This document shows positions 43,847 through 52,621 of a stretch of DNA of 64,000 bases, piece after piece. Location: the NCBI RefSeq assembly GCF_900110655.1, contig NZ_FOEQ01000001.1, positions 471,152-535,151 of the forward strand. The letters run 5' to 3'. A model generated the notes under the pieces. It did no database searches. It was not told the DNA's origin and saw nothing but the letters and a program-made list of their open reading frames with translations. The DNA is from Pseudomonas soli. GTDB taxonomy: Bacteria > Pseudomonadota > Gammaproteobacteria > Pseudomonadales > Pseudomonadaceae. Both the position numbers and the translations under genes were made by a program. Every line of letters starts with the position of its first letter. Position 1 is the stretch's first letter.

Positions 43847-46138
43847 ATGATGAAACTGTCTTTGCTGGGCCTGGCCATGGGCCTTGCCAGTCAGGCGGCC
43901 CTTGCCGCCCCTACCGCCCCGCCCCTGCAGGACAAGCAGGCGTTCGTCGACCATCTGGTCAGCCAGATGACCGAGGCCGAGAAGATCGGCCAGCTGCGCC
44001 TGATCAGCATCGGCCCGGAAATGCCCCACGCGAAGATCCGCGAGGAAATTGCCGCCGGACGCATCGGCGGCACCTTCAACTCGCGCACTGCCCCCGAGAA
44101 CCGTCCGATGCAGGACGCGGCCATGCGCAGCCGCCTGAAGATCCCGATGTTCTTCGCCTACGACACTATCCATGGCGAGCGCACCATTTTCCCGATCGGC
44201 CTGGGCCTGGCCTCGTCCTGGGACATGGACGCCATCGCCAAGGTCGGCCGCACCTCGGCCATCGAGGCAGCCGCCGACTCGCTGGACATGACCTTCGCAC
44301 CGATGGTCGACATTGCCCGTGACCCGCGGTGGGGGCGCACCAGCGAAGGCTTTGGCGAGGACACCTACCTGACCTCGAAGATCGGCCAGGTGATGGTCAA
44401 ATCGTTCCAGGGTTCGAGCCCCGCCAACGCCGACAGCATCATGGCCATCGTCAAGCACTTTGCCCTGTACGGTGCCGTGGAAGGGGGCCGCGACTACAAC
44501 ACGGTCGATATGAGCTTGCCGAAGATGTACAACGACTACCTGCCGCCCTACCGCGCCGCGCTCGATGCCGGTGCCGGCGGGGTGATGGTGGCGCTGAACT
44601 CGATCAACGGTGTGCCGGCCACCTCCAACACCTGGCTGATGAATGACCTGCTGCGCAAGGAGTGGGGCTTCAAGGGCGTGACCATCAGCGACCACGGCGC
44701 CATCCAGGAACTGATCCGCCATGGCGTGGCCCGTGACGGCCGTGAAGCCGCCAAGCTGGCGATCAAGGCCGGCATCGACATGAGCATGAACGACACCCTC
44801 TACGGCGAAGAACTGCCCGGGTTATTGAAGTCAGGCGAGGTCAGCCAGGCCGAACTGGACCAGGCGGTGCGTGAAGTGCTGGGCGCCAAGTACGACATGG
44901 GGCTGTTCAAGGACCCCTACGTGCGCATTCCCAAGCCTGAAACCGACCTGAAGGACTACTACGCCGAGGACCGCCTGCACCGGGAAGCCGCACGCGATGT
45001 CGCACGCCGTGGCCTGGTGCTGCTGGAAAACCGCGAGCAGACCCTGCCGCTGAAAAAGGCCGGCACCATCGCCGTGGTCGGCCCACTGGCCGATGCGCCG
45101 ATCGACATGATGGGCAGCTGGGCCGCCGACGGCAAACCGCAGCACTCGGTCACCGTGCGCGAAGGCCTGCGCCGCGCCGTGGAAGGCAAGGCCAAGCTGG
45201 TGTACGCCAAGGGCTCGAACGTCACTGGCGACAAGGCGATGTTCGACTACCTGAACTTCCTCAACTTCGACGCCCCGGAAATCGTCGACGACCCGCGCCC
45301 GGCCGCGGTGCTGATCGACGAAGCGGTCAAGGCCGCCAGGCAGTCGGACGTGGTCGTGGCTGTGGTCGGCGAGTCCCGTGGCATGTCCCACGAGTCCTCG
45401 AGCCGCACCACCCTGGAAATCCCGGCGGTCCAACGGGATTTGATCAAAGCGCTGAAAGCCACCGGCAAACCCCTGGTGCTGGTGTTGATGAATGGCCGCC
45501 CGCTGTCGATCGCCTGGGAGCGCGAGCAGGCTGACGCCATCCTCGAGACCTGGTTCAGCGGCACAGAGGGCGGCAACGCCATCGCCGATGTGCTGTTCGG
45601 CGACTACAACCCCTCCGGACGCCTGGCCATCACCTTCCCGCGTTCGGTTGGGCAGATCCCGATGTACTACAACCACATGCGCATCGGCCGGCCGTTCACC
45701 CCAGGCAAACCCGGCAATTACACCTCGCAATACTTCGAGGAGCCCAACGGTCCGCTGTATCCATTCGGCTATGGCCTGAGCTACACCAGCTACGAGTTGT
45801 CGGACCTGACCTTGTCGCAAACCGAGCTGAAACGTGGCGCGACCCTCAAGGCCAAGGTCGTCGTGAAGAACACCGGCAAGCGTGACGGCGAGACTGTGGT
45901 GCAGCTGTATATCCAGGACCAGAGCGCGTCGATGAGCCGCCCGGTCAAGGAGCTGAAGAACTTCCAGAAGCTGATGCTCAAAGCCGGCGAGTCGCGAACC
46001 TTGACCTTCGACATCAACGAGGAAGACCTGAAGTTCTACAATGGCCAGCTGCAGCGTGTCGCAGAGCCTGGCCAGTTCAATGTGCAGGTTGGCCTGGATT
46101 CAGAGGCGGTGCAGCAGCAGAGCTTCGAACTGCTGTAA
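43847..46138 (+). CDS. bglX: Periplasmic beta-glucosidase, GH3 family
   Basis: A 763-residue secreted glycoside hydrolase. The signal peptide ends near residue 22 (SQAALAAP). The GH3 N-terminal barrel (residues 40-360) has APMVDIARDPRWGRTSEGFGED and, with the nucleophile Asp, GFKGVTISDHGAIQEL. The second domain (about 400-640) follows with QSDVVVAVVGESRGMSHESSSRTTLEIP, and a fibronectin-III-like C-terminal domain closes the protein. It cleaves beta-linked glucosides in the periplasm. The start at 43847 was chosen from two adjacent ATG codons; no strong ribosome site is visible. Confidence 0.95.
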   Translation: MMKLSLLGLAMGLASQAALAAPTAPPLQDKQAFVDHLVSQMTEAEKIGQLRLISIGPEMPHAKIREEIAAGRIGGTFNSRTAPENRPMQDAAMRSRLKIPMFFAYDTIHGERTIFPIGLGLASSWDMDAIAKVGRTSAIEAAADSLDMTFAPMVDIARDPRWGRTSEGFGEDTYLTSKIGQVMVKSFQGSSPANADSIMAIVKHFALYGAVEGGRDYNTVDMSLPKMYNDYLPPYRAALDAGAGGVMVALNSINGVPATSNTWLMNDLLRKEWGFKGVTISDHGAIQELIRHGVARDGREAAKLAIKAGIDMSMNDTLYGEELPGLLKSGEVSQAELDQAVREVLGAKYDMGLFKDPYVRIPKPETDLKDYYAEDRLHREAARDVARRGLVLLENREQTLPLKKAGTIAVVGPLADAPIDMMGSWAADGKPQHSVTVREGLRRAVEGKAKLVYAKGSNVTGDKAMFDYLNFLNFDAPEIVDDPRPAAVLIDEAVKAARQSDVVVAVVGESRGMSHESSSRTTLEIPAVQRDLIKALKATGKPLVLVLMNGRPLSIAWEREQADAILETWFSGTEGGNAIADVLFGDYNPSGRLAITFPRSVGQIPMYYNHMRIGRPFTPGKPGNYTSQYFEEPNGPLYPFGYGLSYTSYELSDLTLSQTELKRGATLKAKVVVKNTGKRDGETVVQLYIQDQSASMSRPVKELKNFQKLMLKAGESRTLTFDINEEDLKFYNGQLQRVAEPGQFNVQVGLDSEAVQQQSFELL

Positions 46139-46148
46139 GCCAGAACAG

Positions 46149-46212
46149 GCCCCGTCGCGGGGCGAACCGATCCTGCAGGTGACAATGCGGGGGCGGGCTT
46201 GCCCAGCGATGA
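46149..46212. repeat. Hairpin and REP element after bglX
   Basis: GCCCCG, TCG, CGGGGC (46149-46163) is a short hairpin 11 bp after the bglX stop and could aid termination. A REP-like element with GGCGGGCTTGCCC follows at 46189-46212. Confidence 0.5.
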
Positions 46213-46248
46213 GGCCGACACAGACAACCGCAATCCCGGATCCGCTCC

Positions 46249-48006
46249 ATGCCCTCATCCTTCCGCACCCTGCGCCTGGGTTTGATCATCCTGCTGATCC
46301 TGGTCGGCACCAGCCTCAGTGCAGGCTGGGCCATGCACCAGGCCAAGCGCCAGGCAATGGAAACCGACGCCCGTAGAGCGAGCCAGCAACTGGGCCTGTA
46401 CGCCAACGCCCTGCATACCCTGATCGAGCGTTACCGTGCATTGCCTGCGGTACTGGCGCTGGACCCGGAGCTGATCGCCGCCCTCCGCGGCCCGGTTACC
46501 AAACAGGTGCAGGACGCCCTGAACCGCAAGCTCGAACGCATCAATGGCGCCGCCAACTCCTCCACCCTGGAGCTGCTGGACCGCACAGGCCTGGCCATCG
46601 CCGCCAGCAACTGGCGCCTGCCGACCACCTATGTAGGTTCCAACTACGGCTTTCGCCCCTACTTCAAACAAACTCGCAGCCAGGGCAGTGGGCGTTTCTA
46701 CGCCGTCGGCGTGACCAGCGGCGTGCCGGGCTACTTCCTGGCGAGTGCGGTGGACGATGAACAAGGCCGCTTCCTCGGCGCCATGGTGGTCAAGCTGGAG
46801 TTCCCCGAGCTCGAACGTGAATGGCGCCAGGGCAGCGACATCCTGCTGGTCAGCGATGCCCGCGGCATCACGTTCATCGCCAACCAGGACGGCTGGCGTT
46901 ACCGCGAGCTGCAACCGCTATCCGGCGCAGACCGCGCCGAGCTGGCCGAGACCCGCCAGTACGACAAGCAGCCGCTGGTGCCCCTGCAGCACCAGGCGTT
47001 GACCCGCTTCACCGACACCAGCCACCTGACTCGCGTGCAAGGCCCGGATGGCACCGCCGAATACCTGTGGGAGCGTCTGCCCCTGGAGGCCGAAGGCTGG
47101 ACCCTGCACCTGCTGCGCAAACCGCAGGTTGCCGAGGATGGGCGCAACGCGGCCCTAGCTGCCGCCGCGGTCTGGCTGAGCCTGGTGTTTGCCGCGCTGT
47201 TCGTCAGCCAGAGGTTGCGTCTGGCCCGCTTGCGCCAACGCAGCCGCGAAGAGCTCAAACGCCAGGTCGAAGAACGTACCCGTGAGCTGCGCACTGCCCA
47301 GGAAGGCCTGGTGCAATCGGCCAAGCTGGCGGCGCTGGGGCAGATGTCGGCCGCGCTGGCTCATGAGATCAACCAGCCCCTGACCACACAACGCATGCAA
47401 CTGGAAACCCTGCGCCTGCTGCTCGACCATGGCCGCCATGACGAAGCCCGCCAGGCCCTGGAGCCGCTCGAGCAGATGCTGACCCGCATGGCCGCGCTCA
47501 CCGGCCACCTGAAGACCTTCGCCCGCAACAGCCCCGGAGGCCTGCGCGAACGCCTGGACCTGGCCACTGTGGTAGACCAGGCCTTGCACCTGCTGGACAC
47601 CCGCATCCGCGCTGAAGGCGTCGAAGTGGCGCTGTACCTGGCGCGTCCAGCCTGGGTCCGTGGCGACGCGATCCGCCTGGAGCAAGTGCTGATCAACCTT
47701 TTGCGCAACGCCCTCGACGCCATGGCCGACAAGCGATACAAACGTCTGGAGATCCGTATCGAGGCGGACGATGGACAGTGGCGCTTGAGCGTGCTCGACT
47801 CAGGTGGTGGCATTCTCGCCACCGACCTTTGCCGCGTCTTCGACCCATTCTTCACCACCAAGCCGGTCGGCGAGGGGCTGGGCCTTGGCCTGGCCATCTC
47901 CTACGGTATCGTCGTCGATGCCGGCGGCCACCTGCAGGTCGAGAACCTGGCGGGGGGCGCGCGCTTCAGCCTCACCCTGCCCCGCGACCTGGAGACGGTA
48001 TGTTGA
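46249..48006 (+). CDS. dctB: DctB-type C4-dicarboxylate sensor histidine kinase
   Basis: A 585-residue inner-membrane sensor. TM1 lies at residues 6-27, a tandem-Cache periplasmic domain follows (NYGFRPYFKQTRSQGSGRFYAVGVTSGVPGYF is the dicarboxylate-binding type), and TM2 is near 303-322. The HisKA helix has AALGQMSAALAHEINQPLTT, with the phospho-His. The ATPase domain has NLLRNALDAM, DSGGGI and GLGLAISYGI. It should phosphorylate the DctD-type regulator that overlaps its end. The nearby KgtP-type permease is the probable target, so the ligand may be 2-oxoglutarate or a C4 acid. Confidence 0.9.
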   Translation: MPSSFRTLRLGLIILLILVGTSLSAGWAMHQAKRQAMETDARRASQQLGLYANALHTLIERYRALPAVLALDPELIAALRGPVTKQVQDALNRKLERINGAANSSTLELLDRTGLAIAASNWRLPTTYVGSNYGFRPYFKQTRSQGSGRFYAVGVTSGVPGYFLASAVDDEQGRFLGAMVVKLEFPELEREWRQGSDILLVSDARGITFIANQDGWRYRELQPLSGADRAELAETRQYDKQPLVPLQHQALTRFTDTSHLTRVQGPDGTAEYLWERLPLEAEGWTLHLLRKPQVAEDGRNAALAAAAVWLSLVFAALFVSQRLRLARLRQRSREELKRQVEERTRELRTAQEGLVQSAKLAALGQMSAALAHEINQPLTTQRMQLETLRLLLDHGRHDEARQALEPLEQMLTRMAALTGHLKTFARNSPGGLRERLDLATVVDQALHLLDTRIRAEGVEVALYLARPAWVRGDAIRLEQVLINLLRNALDAMADKRYKRLEIRIEADDGQWRLSVLDSGGGILATDLCRVFDPFFTTKPVGEGLGLGLAISYGIVVDAGGHLQVENLAGGARFSLTLPRDLETVC

Positions 48007-49334
48007 ATTCAGTGATCGTCGTCGATGACGAAGCCAGCATCCGCGCGGCGGTGGAACAATGGCTGAGTCTGTCGGGTTTCAACGTGCAACTGTTCGAGCG
48101 TGCCGAGGAGTGCCTGGCGCAACTTCCGGCGCACTTTACCGGCGTGGTCATCAGTGACGTGCGCATGCCCGGCATGTCCGGCCTGCAGTTGCTCGACCGG
48201 TTACAGCAGGCCGACCCGGACCTGCCGGTGATCCTGCTCACCGGCCATGGCGATGTCCCCATGGCGGTGGAGGCGATGCGCAACGGTGCCTACGATTTCC
48301 TGGAAAAACCCTTCACCCCGCAGCACCTGATGGGCAGCCTGCGCCGGGCCCTGGAAAAACGCCAGCTGGTCCTGGAAAACCGCCGCCTGCATGAGCAGGC
48401 CGACCTCAAGGCACAGCTGGAGAACACCTTGCTGGGCATGTCCCAGGGGCTGCAGCAGCTGCGTCGCCAGGTACTCGAGCTGGCCAGCCTGCCGGTCAAC
48501 GTGCTCATCCGGGGTGAAACCGGCAGTGGCAAGGAGCGCGTGGCCCGCTGCCTGCACGACTTCGGCCCGCGCGCCGACAAACCCTTCGTCGCGCTCAACT
48601 GCGCGGCCATTCCAGAAACACTGTTCGAGGCCGAGCTGTTCGGCCATGAGAGCGGCGCGTTCACTGGCGCCCAGGGCAAGCGCATCGGCAAGCTGGAGTA
48701 CGCCAATGGCGGTACGGTGTTTCTCGACGAGATCGAGAGCATGCCCCTGGCCCAGCAAGCCAAGCTGCTGCGGGTGATCCAGGAGCAGAAGCTCGAGCGC
48801 CTGGGGGCCAACCAGAGCATCGCCGTCGACCTGCGCATCATCGCCGCGACCAAACCGGACCTGCTCGAAGAGGCCCGTGCAGGGCGCTTTCGCGAGGACC
48901 TGGCGTACCGCCTCAACGTTGCCGAGCTGCGCCTGGCACCGCTGCGCGAGCGCCGTGAAGATATCCCGCTGCTGTTCGAACACTTCGCTCGCACTGCCGC
49001 CGAACGCCTGGGCCGCCATTGCCCCGCGGTCAGCGGGGGACGATTGGCGCAGTTGCTGGCCCACGACTGGCCGGGCAATGTGCGTGAGCTGGCCAATGCC
49101 GCCGAACGTCATGCCTTGGGGCTGGACTCGCCGAACCTTGAGAGCCTGCCAGGCGGACAGTCGCTGGGCGAACAGATGGAGGCGTTCGAAGCCCAATGCC
49201 TGCGTGCGGCGCTGCGCCAGCACAAGGGCGAGATCAAGGGGGTGATGGAGGCGCTGCAACTGCCACGGCGTACGCTGAACGAGAAGATGCAGCGGCATGG
49301 CCTGGTACGTGAGGACTTTCTCGGCAACGAGTAG
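48000..49334 (+). CDS. dctD: DctD-type sigma-54 response regulator
   Basis: A 444-residue NtrC-family activator. The receiver has VIVVDDEASIR and phospho-Asp in VVISDVRMPGMSG (about residue 53). The AAA+ domain has Walker A (RGETGSGKE), the sigma-54 contact loop ESGAFTGAQ intact, Walker B (GGTVFLDEIESM) and the arginine finger region FREDLAYRLNV. The C-terminal Fis-type HTH ends with RRTLNEKMQRHGL. The ATG overlaps dctB by 7 bp. A sigma-54 promoter and two palindromes precede the downstream permease gene, so that is its likely target. Confidence 0.93.
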   Translation: MLNSVIVVDDEASIRAAVEQWLSLSGFNVQLFERAEECLAQLPAHFTGVVISDVRMPGMSGLQLLDRLQQADPDLPVILLTGHGDVPMAVEAMRNGAYDFLEKPFTPQHLMGSLRRALEKRQLVLENRRLHEQADLKAQLENTLLGMSQGLQQLRRQVLELASLPVNVLIRGETGSGKERVARCLHDFGPRADKPFVALNCAAIPETLFEAELFGHESGAFTGAQGKRIGKLEYANGGTVFLDEIESMPLAQQAKLLRVIQEQKLERLGANQSIAVDLRIIAATKPDLLEEARAGRFREDLAYRLNVAELRLAPLRERREDIPLLFEHFARTAAERLGRHCPAVSGGRLAQLLAHDWPGNVRELANAAERHALGLDSPNLESLPGGQSLGEQMEAFEAQCLRAALRQHKGEIKGVMEALQLPRRTLNEKMQRHGLVREDFLGNE

Positions 49335-49380
49335 GCGGATTTCCGCTTATCGATTCAGGCCAATGAGCGGAAGTTCGCTC
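49335..49380 (+). promoter_or_regulatory. Putative DctD enhancer sites
   Basis: Two palindromes: GCGGATTTCCGC (49335-49346, one mismatch) and GAGCG-N6-CGCTC (49365-49380). They lie about 150-195 bp upstream of the sigma-54 promoter at 49529, directly after the dctD stop. Binding by DctD is inferred. Confidence 0.5.
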
Positions 49381-49415
49381 ACCGCATGCCGAATCGCCGG
49401 GGGCTGCCTGGCAGC

Positions 49416-49487
49416 CCATCGCTGGCAAGCCAGATCCCACAAAGCACCATGCAAGCCAGATACGCTGGGAGCTGGCTTGCCCGCGAC
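49416..49487. repeat. Inverted REP pair between dctD and the permease gene
   Basis: GCTGGCAAGCCAG (49421-49433) and GAGCTGGCTTGCCCGC (49469-49484) are inverted copies of the local REP type, placed between the enhancer sites and the promoter. Confidence 0.6.
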
Positions 49488-49528
49488 AGGGCACAACACG
49501 CCCTCAAATGGACCACCAAGCACCCATT

Positions 49529-49544
49529 TGGCACACCTCCTGCA
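49529..49544 (+). promoter_or_regulatory. Sigma-54 promoter of the KgtP-type permease gene
   Basis: TGGCAC (49529-49534), five bases, CTGCA (49540-49544) matches TGGCAC-N5-TTGCA with a single mismatch. It is 61 bp before the permease ATG and downstream of the putative DctD sites. Confidence 0.8.
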
Positions 49545-49604
49545 AAACCCTTCTCAAGCTGCGCCCCGAGCGCGCTCCACAAAAACAACGAGAAGGTATC
49601 CCTG

Positions 49605-50924
49605 ATGGATAACGCCAGCACTCTGCCCACCGGGGCGGCCGTTGCGCCCGCCGCGGAAAAGTCCACCGCCAGCCGCCTCAAATCGATCTTCAGTGGTTCC
49701 ATCGGCAATATGGTCGAATGGTACGACTGGTACGTCTACGCCGCATTCTCGCTGTACTTCGCCAAGGCTTTCTTCCCCGCCGGCGACACCACCGCCCAAC
49801 TGCTCAATACCGCCGCAATCTTTGCCGTGGGCTTCCTCATGCGCCCGATCGGTGGCTGGCTGATGGGCCTGTACGCCGACCGCAAGGGCCGCAAGGCGGC
49901 GCTGATGGCTTCGGTACTGCTGATGTGCGCAGGCTCGCTGGTCATCGCGCTGACGCCGGGTTACGAGACCATCGGCGTCGCAGCACCGGTCCTGCTGGTC
50001 ATCGCCCGCCTGATGCAGGGCCTCTCGGTAGGGGGTGAATACGGCACCTCGGCCACCTACCTGAGTGAGATGGCCAGCAAGGAACGCCGCGGCTTCTTCT
50101 CCAGCTTCCAGTATGTGACCCTGATCTCCGGCCAGCTCATCGCCTTGGCGGTGCTGATCATCCTGCAGCAGACGCTCACCACCGAGCAGTTGTATGCCTG
50201 GGGCTGGCGTGTACCCTTCGTGATCGGCGCGCTGTGCGCGGTGGTTGCCCTGTACCTGCGCCGCGGCATGGAAGAGACCGCCTCCTTCACCAAGAAAGAG
50301 AAGTCCAAAGAGAGCCTGATGCGCACCCTGATGCGCCACCCCAAAGAGCTGATGACCGTGGTCGGCCTGACCATGGGCGGCACCCTGGCCTTCTACACCT
50401 ACACCACCTACATGCAGAAGTACCTGGTCAACACCGTGGGCATGAGCATCAGCGACTCGACCACCATCTCGGCGGCCACGCTGTTCCTTTTCATGTGCCT
50501 GCAGCCGATCATCGGCGGGCTGTCCGACAAGATCGGCCGTCGCCCGATCCTGATCGCGTTCGGCGTGCTCGGCACCCTGTTCACCGTGCCGATCCTCAGC
50601 ACCCTGCACACCGTGCAGACTTGGTGGGGCGCGTTCTTCCTGATCATGGCCGCGCTGATCATCGTCAGCGGCTACACCTCGATCAACGCCGTGGTCAAGG
50701 CCGAGCTGTTCCCCACCGAAATCCGCGCCCTGGGCGTCGGCCTGCCGTACGCGCTGACCGTGTCGATCTTCGGCGGCACCGCCGAATACGTGGCCCTGTG
50801 GTTCAAGAGCAACGGCATGGAAACCGGCTTCTACTGGTACGTCACCGGCTGCATCGCCTGCTCGCTGCTGGTGTACGCGACCATGAAGGACACCAAGCAG
50901 CATTCGCGGATCACCACTGACTGA
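49605..50924 (+). CDS. kgtP: MFS dicarboxylate permease, KgtP-like (MHS family)
   Basis: A 439-residue inner-membrane symporter with 12 predicted helices. The metabolite:H+ symporter signatures are present: GNMVEWYDWYVYAAFSLYF (residues about 32-50), FAVGFLMRPIGGWLMGLYADRKGRK (about 74-98), and RLMQGLSVGGEYGTSATYL (about 135-153). It resembles KgtP (2-oxoglutarate) most; PcaT-like aromatic-acid carriers are the alternative. The sigma-54 promoter and the adjacent dctBD genes argue for dicarboxylate-controlled expression. GAGAAGG (49590-49596) is the ribosome site. Confidence 0.88.
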   Translation: MDNASTLPTGAAVAPAAEKSTASRLKSIFSGSIGNMVEWYDWYVYAAFSLYFAKAFFPAGDTTAQLLNTAAIFAVGFLMRPIGGWLMGLYADRKGRKAALMASVLLMCAGSLVIALTPGYETIGVAAPVLLVIARLMQGLSVGGEYGTSATYLSEMASKERRGFFSSFQYVTLISGQLIALAVLIILQQTLTTEQLYAWGWRVPFVIGALCAVVALYLRRGMEETASFTKKEKSKESLMRTLMRHPKELMTVVGLTMGGTLAFYTYTTYMQKYLVNTVGMSISDSTTISAATLFLFMCLQPIIGGLSDKIGRRPILIAFGVLGTLFTVPILSTLHTVQTWWGAFFLIMAALIIVSGYTSINAVVKAELFPTEIRALGVGLPYALTVSIFGGTAEYVALWFKSNGMETGFYWYVTGCIACSLLVYATMKDTKQHSRITTD

Positions 50925-50944
50925 TCAGCTGCACTGCAATGAAC

Positions 50945-50978
50945 AAGGGGCGCTCCGGCTGGTGGAGCGCCCCTTTTT
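50945..50978 (+). terminator. Rho-independent terminator after the permease gene
   Basis: GGGGCGCTCC (50947-50956) and GGAGCGCCCC (50964-50973) form a perfect 10-bp stem followed by TTTTT. Confidence 0.9.
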
Positions 50979-51044
50979 GTTGGGTGTGTCTCGTCCTGAA
51001 TAGCGGGTTTATTCGGTTCACTGAATGAGCCGAATAGGTGTCAC

Positions 51045-51797
51045 TCAGGGCATCTCCATCGCTCGTTGCGGCTCACGACGCTGGTAGTACGTGGCCGCCA
51101 GCACCAGCACCAGCAGCACCCCGCCCAGTACCATCGACGAACCCACGGTACCGAAGTCCAGCCCGCCTTTCTCGTGGGTCTTGGTCAGCACATCGCCCAG
51201 GGTCGCACCGAATGGGCGAGTGAGCACGAAGGCGATCCAGAACAGCACCACGCCGGAGATTTTCGTCCAGTAACGGGCAGCCGCCACCACGGCGATTGCC
51301 GAGCCGATCAACAGCGCACCGCCGGCGAAGCCCAGGCCCGAATCGTCGGCCAGGTAATCGCCCAGCGCAGTGCCGAGGGTGTTGGAGAACAGGATCGCCA
51401 CCCAGTAGAACAGCTCGCCGCTGCGGTTCTTGATACGGGTGACATCCAATGGGTTGCCGCTCAGGCGCCACACCGCGAAGGTCAGCAGCAGGATGCCGAT
51501 CAGCAGCGCCGAACCTGTCGCATAGCCCAGCCCCAGGGTGCGGTCCATGAAGTCGGACATGGTGGTGCCGGCAGTGCTGGTGGAAAGGATCACCAGCCAA
51601 TAGAGCATCGGGTTGTAGCGGCGCGAGTAGAGCTGGGTGACCAGGGTCAGCAGGAACACGCTGATCAGCAGCAGCGAGCTCATCGCATAACCGATGTTCA
51701 GGGTCATCGACAGCAGGTCGCCCGCCGTCTCGCCGAGTGTGGTTGCGCAGATCTTCATGACCCAGAAGGCCAGGGTGATTTGCGGGAGTTTGTTCAT
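51045..51797 (-). CDS. DUF347/COG4705 membrane protein with four internal repeats
   Basis: A 250-residue inner-membrane protein made of four related units of about 60 residues. Each has a motif like TTLGETAGDLLSMTLNIGYA, followed by hydrophobic helices: ATTLGETAGDLL, AGTTMSDFMDRTLGLGYA, LGTALGDYLADDSGLGFA and FGATLGDVLTK. This is the repeat of membrane-anchored proteins in the DUF347 family. The repeated Asp inside membrane-proximal motifs suggests ion handling, which is unproven. The C-terminus is short and charged. It stands alone between kgtP and an AT-rich region. Confidence 0.82.
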   Translation of the reverse strand: MNKLPQITLAFWVMKICATTLGETAGDLLSMTLNIGYAMSSLLLISVFLLTLVTQLYSRRYNPMLYWLVILSTSTAGTTMSDFMDRTLGLGYATGSALLIGILLLTFAVWRLSGNPLDVTRIKNRSGELFYWVAILFSNTLGTALGDYLADDSGLGFAGGALLIGSAIAVVAAARYWTKISGVVLFWIAFVLTRPFGATLGDVLTKTHEKGGLDFGTVGSSMVLGGVLLVLVLAATYYQRREPQRAMEMP

Positions 51798-52137
51798 CGT
51801 TGTGCCGCTCCAGGTTTAAGTGCGGCGATGGTGAAGAGCGCTGTCTGAAAAAACGGTTGGTGTTGCATGAAAAAAGCGTTGGTCGCGTACGGCAAACACT
51901 CGTGAGCTGTTAATTCGGCATTAATTCCCACCATTCATGCTTGGCCAACTGAAAAAGCCGCACCACTCGCATGGCCTGACAAGGCCAGGTACTGCTTTTG
52001 ATGCGGGACAAGCGCGCCCACAACAATCGATTTAATTGATTATTTTACGTTGTTTTTTGCGCTTTTTAATCAATTTAATCGGCGTAGTATTGAACCCATA
52101 GAAGCAAATAACCCACTGATCCACCGGAGCAACGACC
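51798..52137. other. AT-rich intergenic region with inverted repeat
   Basis: 340 bp without a gene. It contains two related copies of AAAAAA-plus-GTTGGT (near 51846 and 51870). The stretch 52025-52110 is much richer in A+T than the surroundings and holds the inverted repeat TTTAATTGATTA (52031-52042) and TAATCAATTTAA (52067-52078), 11 of 12 matching. A weak -10 TAGTAT lies near 52085. This is a likely control region for the repeat-protein gene and a candidate site for H-NS-like MvaT/Tur proteins. Confidence 0.5.
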
Positions 52138-52503
52138 ATGAAAAACAAACTGATCCTCGCCCTGACCCTCTCGGTTCTGACCACTGGCGCTTTCGCCGAA
52201 GACGGTTTCGACCGTACCAGCGCCCACACTTTCGCCGCCGCCCAGAGCCAGTCGGCCAGCTACGCAGAAGATGGTTCTGATCGCACGGGTGGTCAGCGCT
52301 TCGCCGAAGACGGCTTCGACCGCACCAACGGCCAGCGCTTTGCCGAAGACGGCTTCGACCGCACCAACGGCCAGCGCTTTGCCGAAGACGGCTTCGACCG
52401 CACCAACGGCCAGCGCTTCGCCGAAGACGGTTTCGACCGCACCAACGGCCAACGCTTTGCCGAAGACGGATTCGACCGCACCAACGGCAACCGCATCAGC
52501 TGA
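52138..52503 (+). CDS. Secreted protein with 13-residue tandem repeats
   Basis: A 121-residue protein. The signal peptide is residues 1-20 (MKNKLILALTLSVLTTGAFA). The mature part is almost entirely repeats of 13 residues, AEDGFDRTNGQRF: one degenerate copy at the start, one AEDGSDRTGGQRF, four perfect copies and a last variant ending NGNRIS. Each unit is acidic at one end and basic at the other. Repeats are 39 bp and nearly identical in DNA. No Cys. Similar Pseudomonas proteins are sometimes labelled phage infection protein; no function is established. Confidence 0.8.
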   Translation: MKNKLILALTLSVLTTGAFAEDGFDRTSAHTFAAAQSQSASYAEDGSDRTGGQRFAEDGFDRTNGQRFAEDGFDRTNGQRFAEDGFDRTNGQRFAEDGFDRTNGQRFAEDGFDRTNGNRIS

Positions 52504-52621
52504 TCACTGATGCGAGCAACCAGCCCGGCTTCGGCCGGGCTTGATCATTTTCAGCCAGGCAAAGCCTTGGCACACTAGGCGCCTCGTCCCCCACCAGGAA
52601 GGGCCTCACGGCCTTGCGCAG

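Noticed and set aside
49554..50903. 449-codon open frame antisense to the KgtP-type gene
   Set aside because: His/Gly/Gln-rich shadow; the plus-strand frame has the full MFS motif set.
52075..52496. Open frames antisense to the tandem-repeat gene
   Set aside because: They are open only because the 39-bp repeat has no stop in those frames; no start signals or domains are seen.
52271..52496. CRISPR-like array
   Set aside because: The 39-bp repeats are directly joined without spacers and encode the repeat protein.
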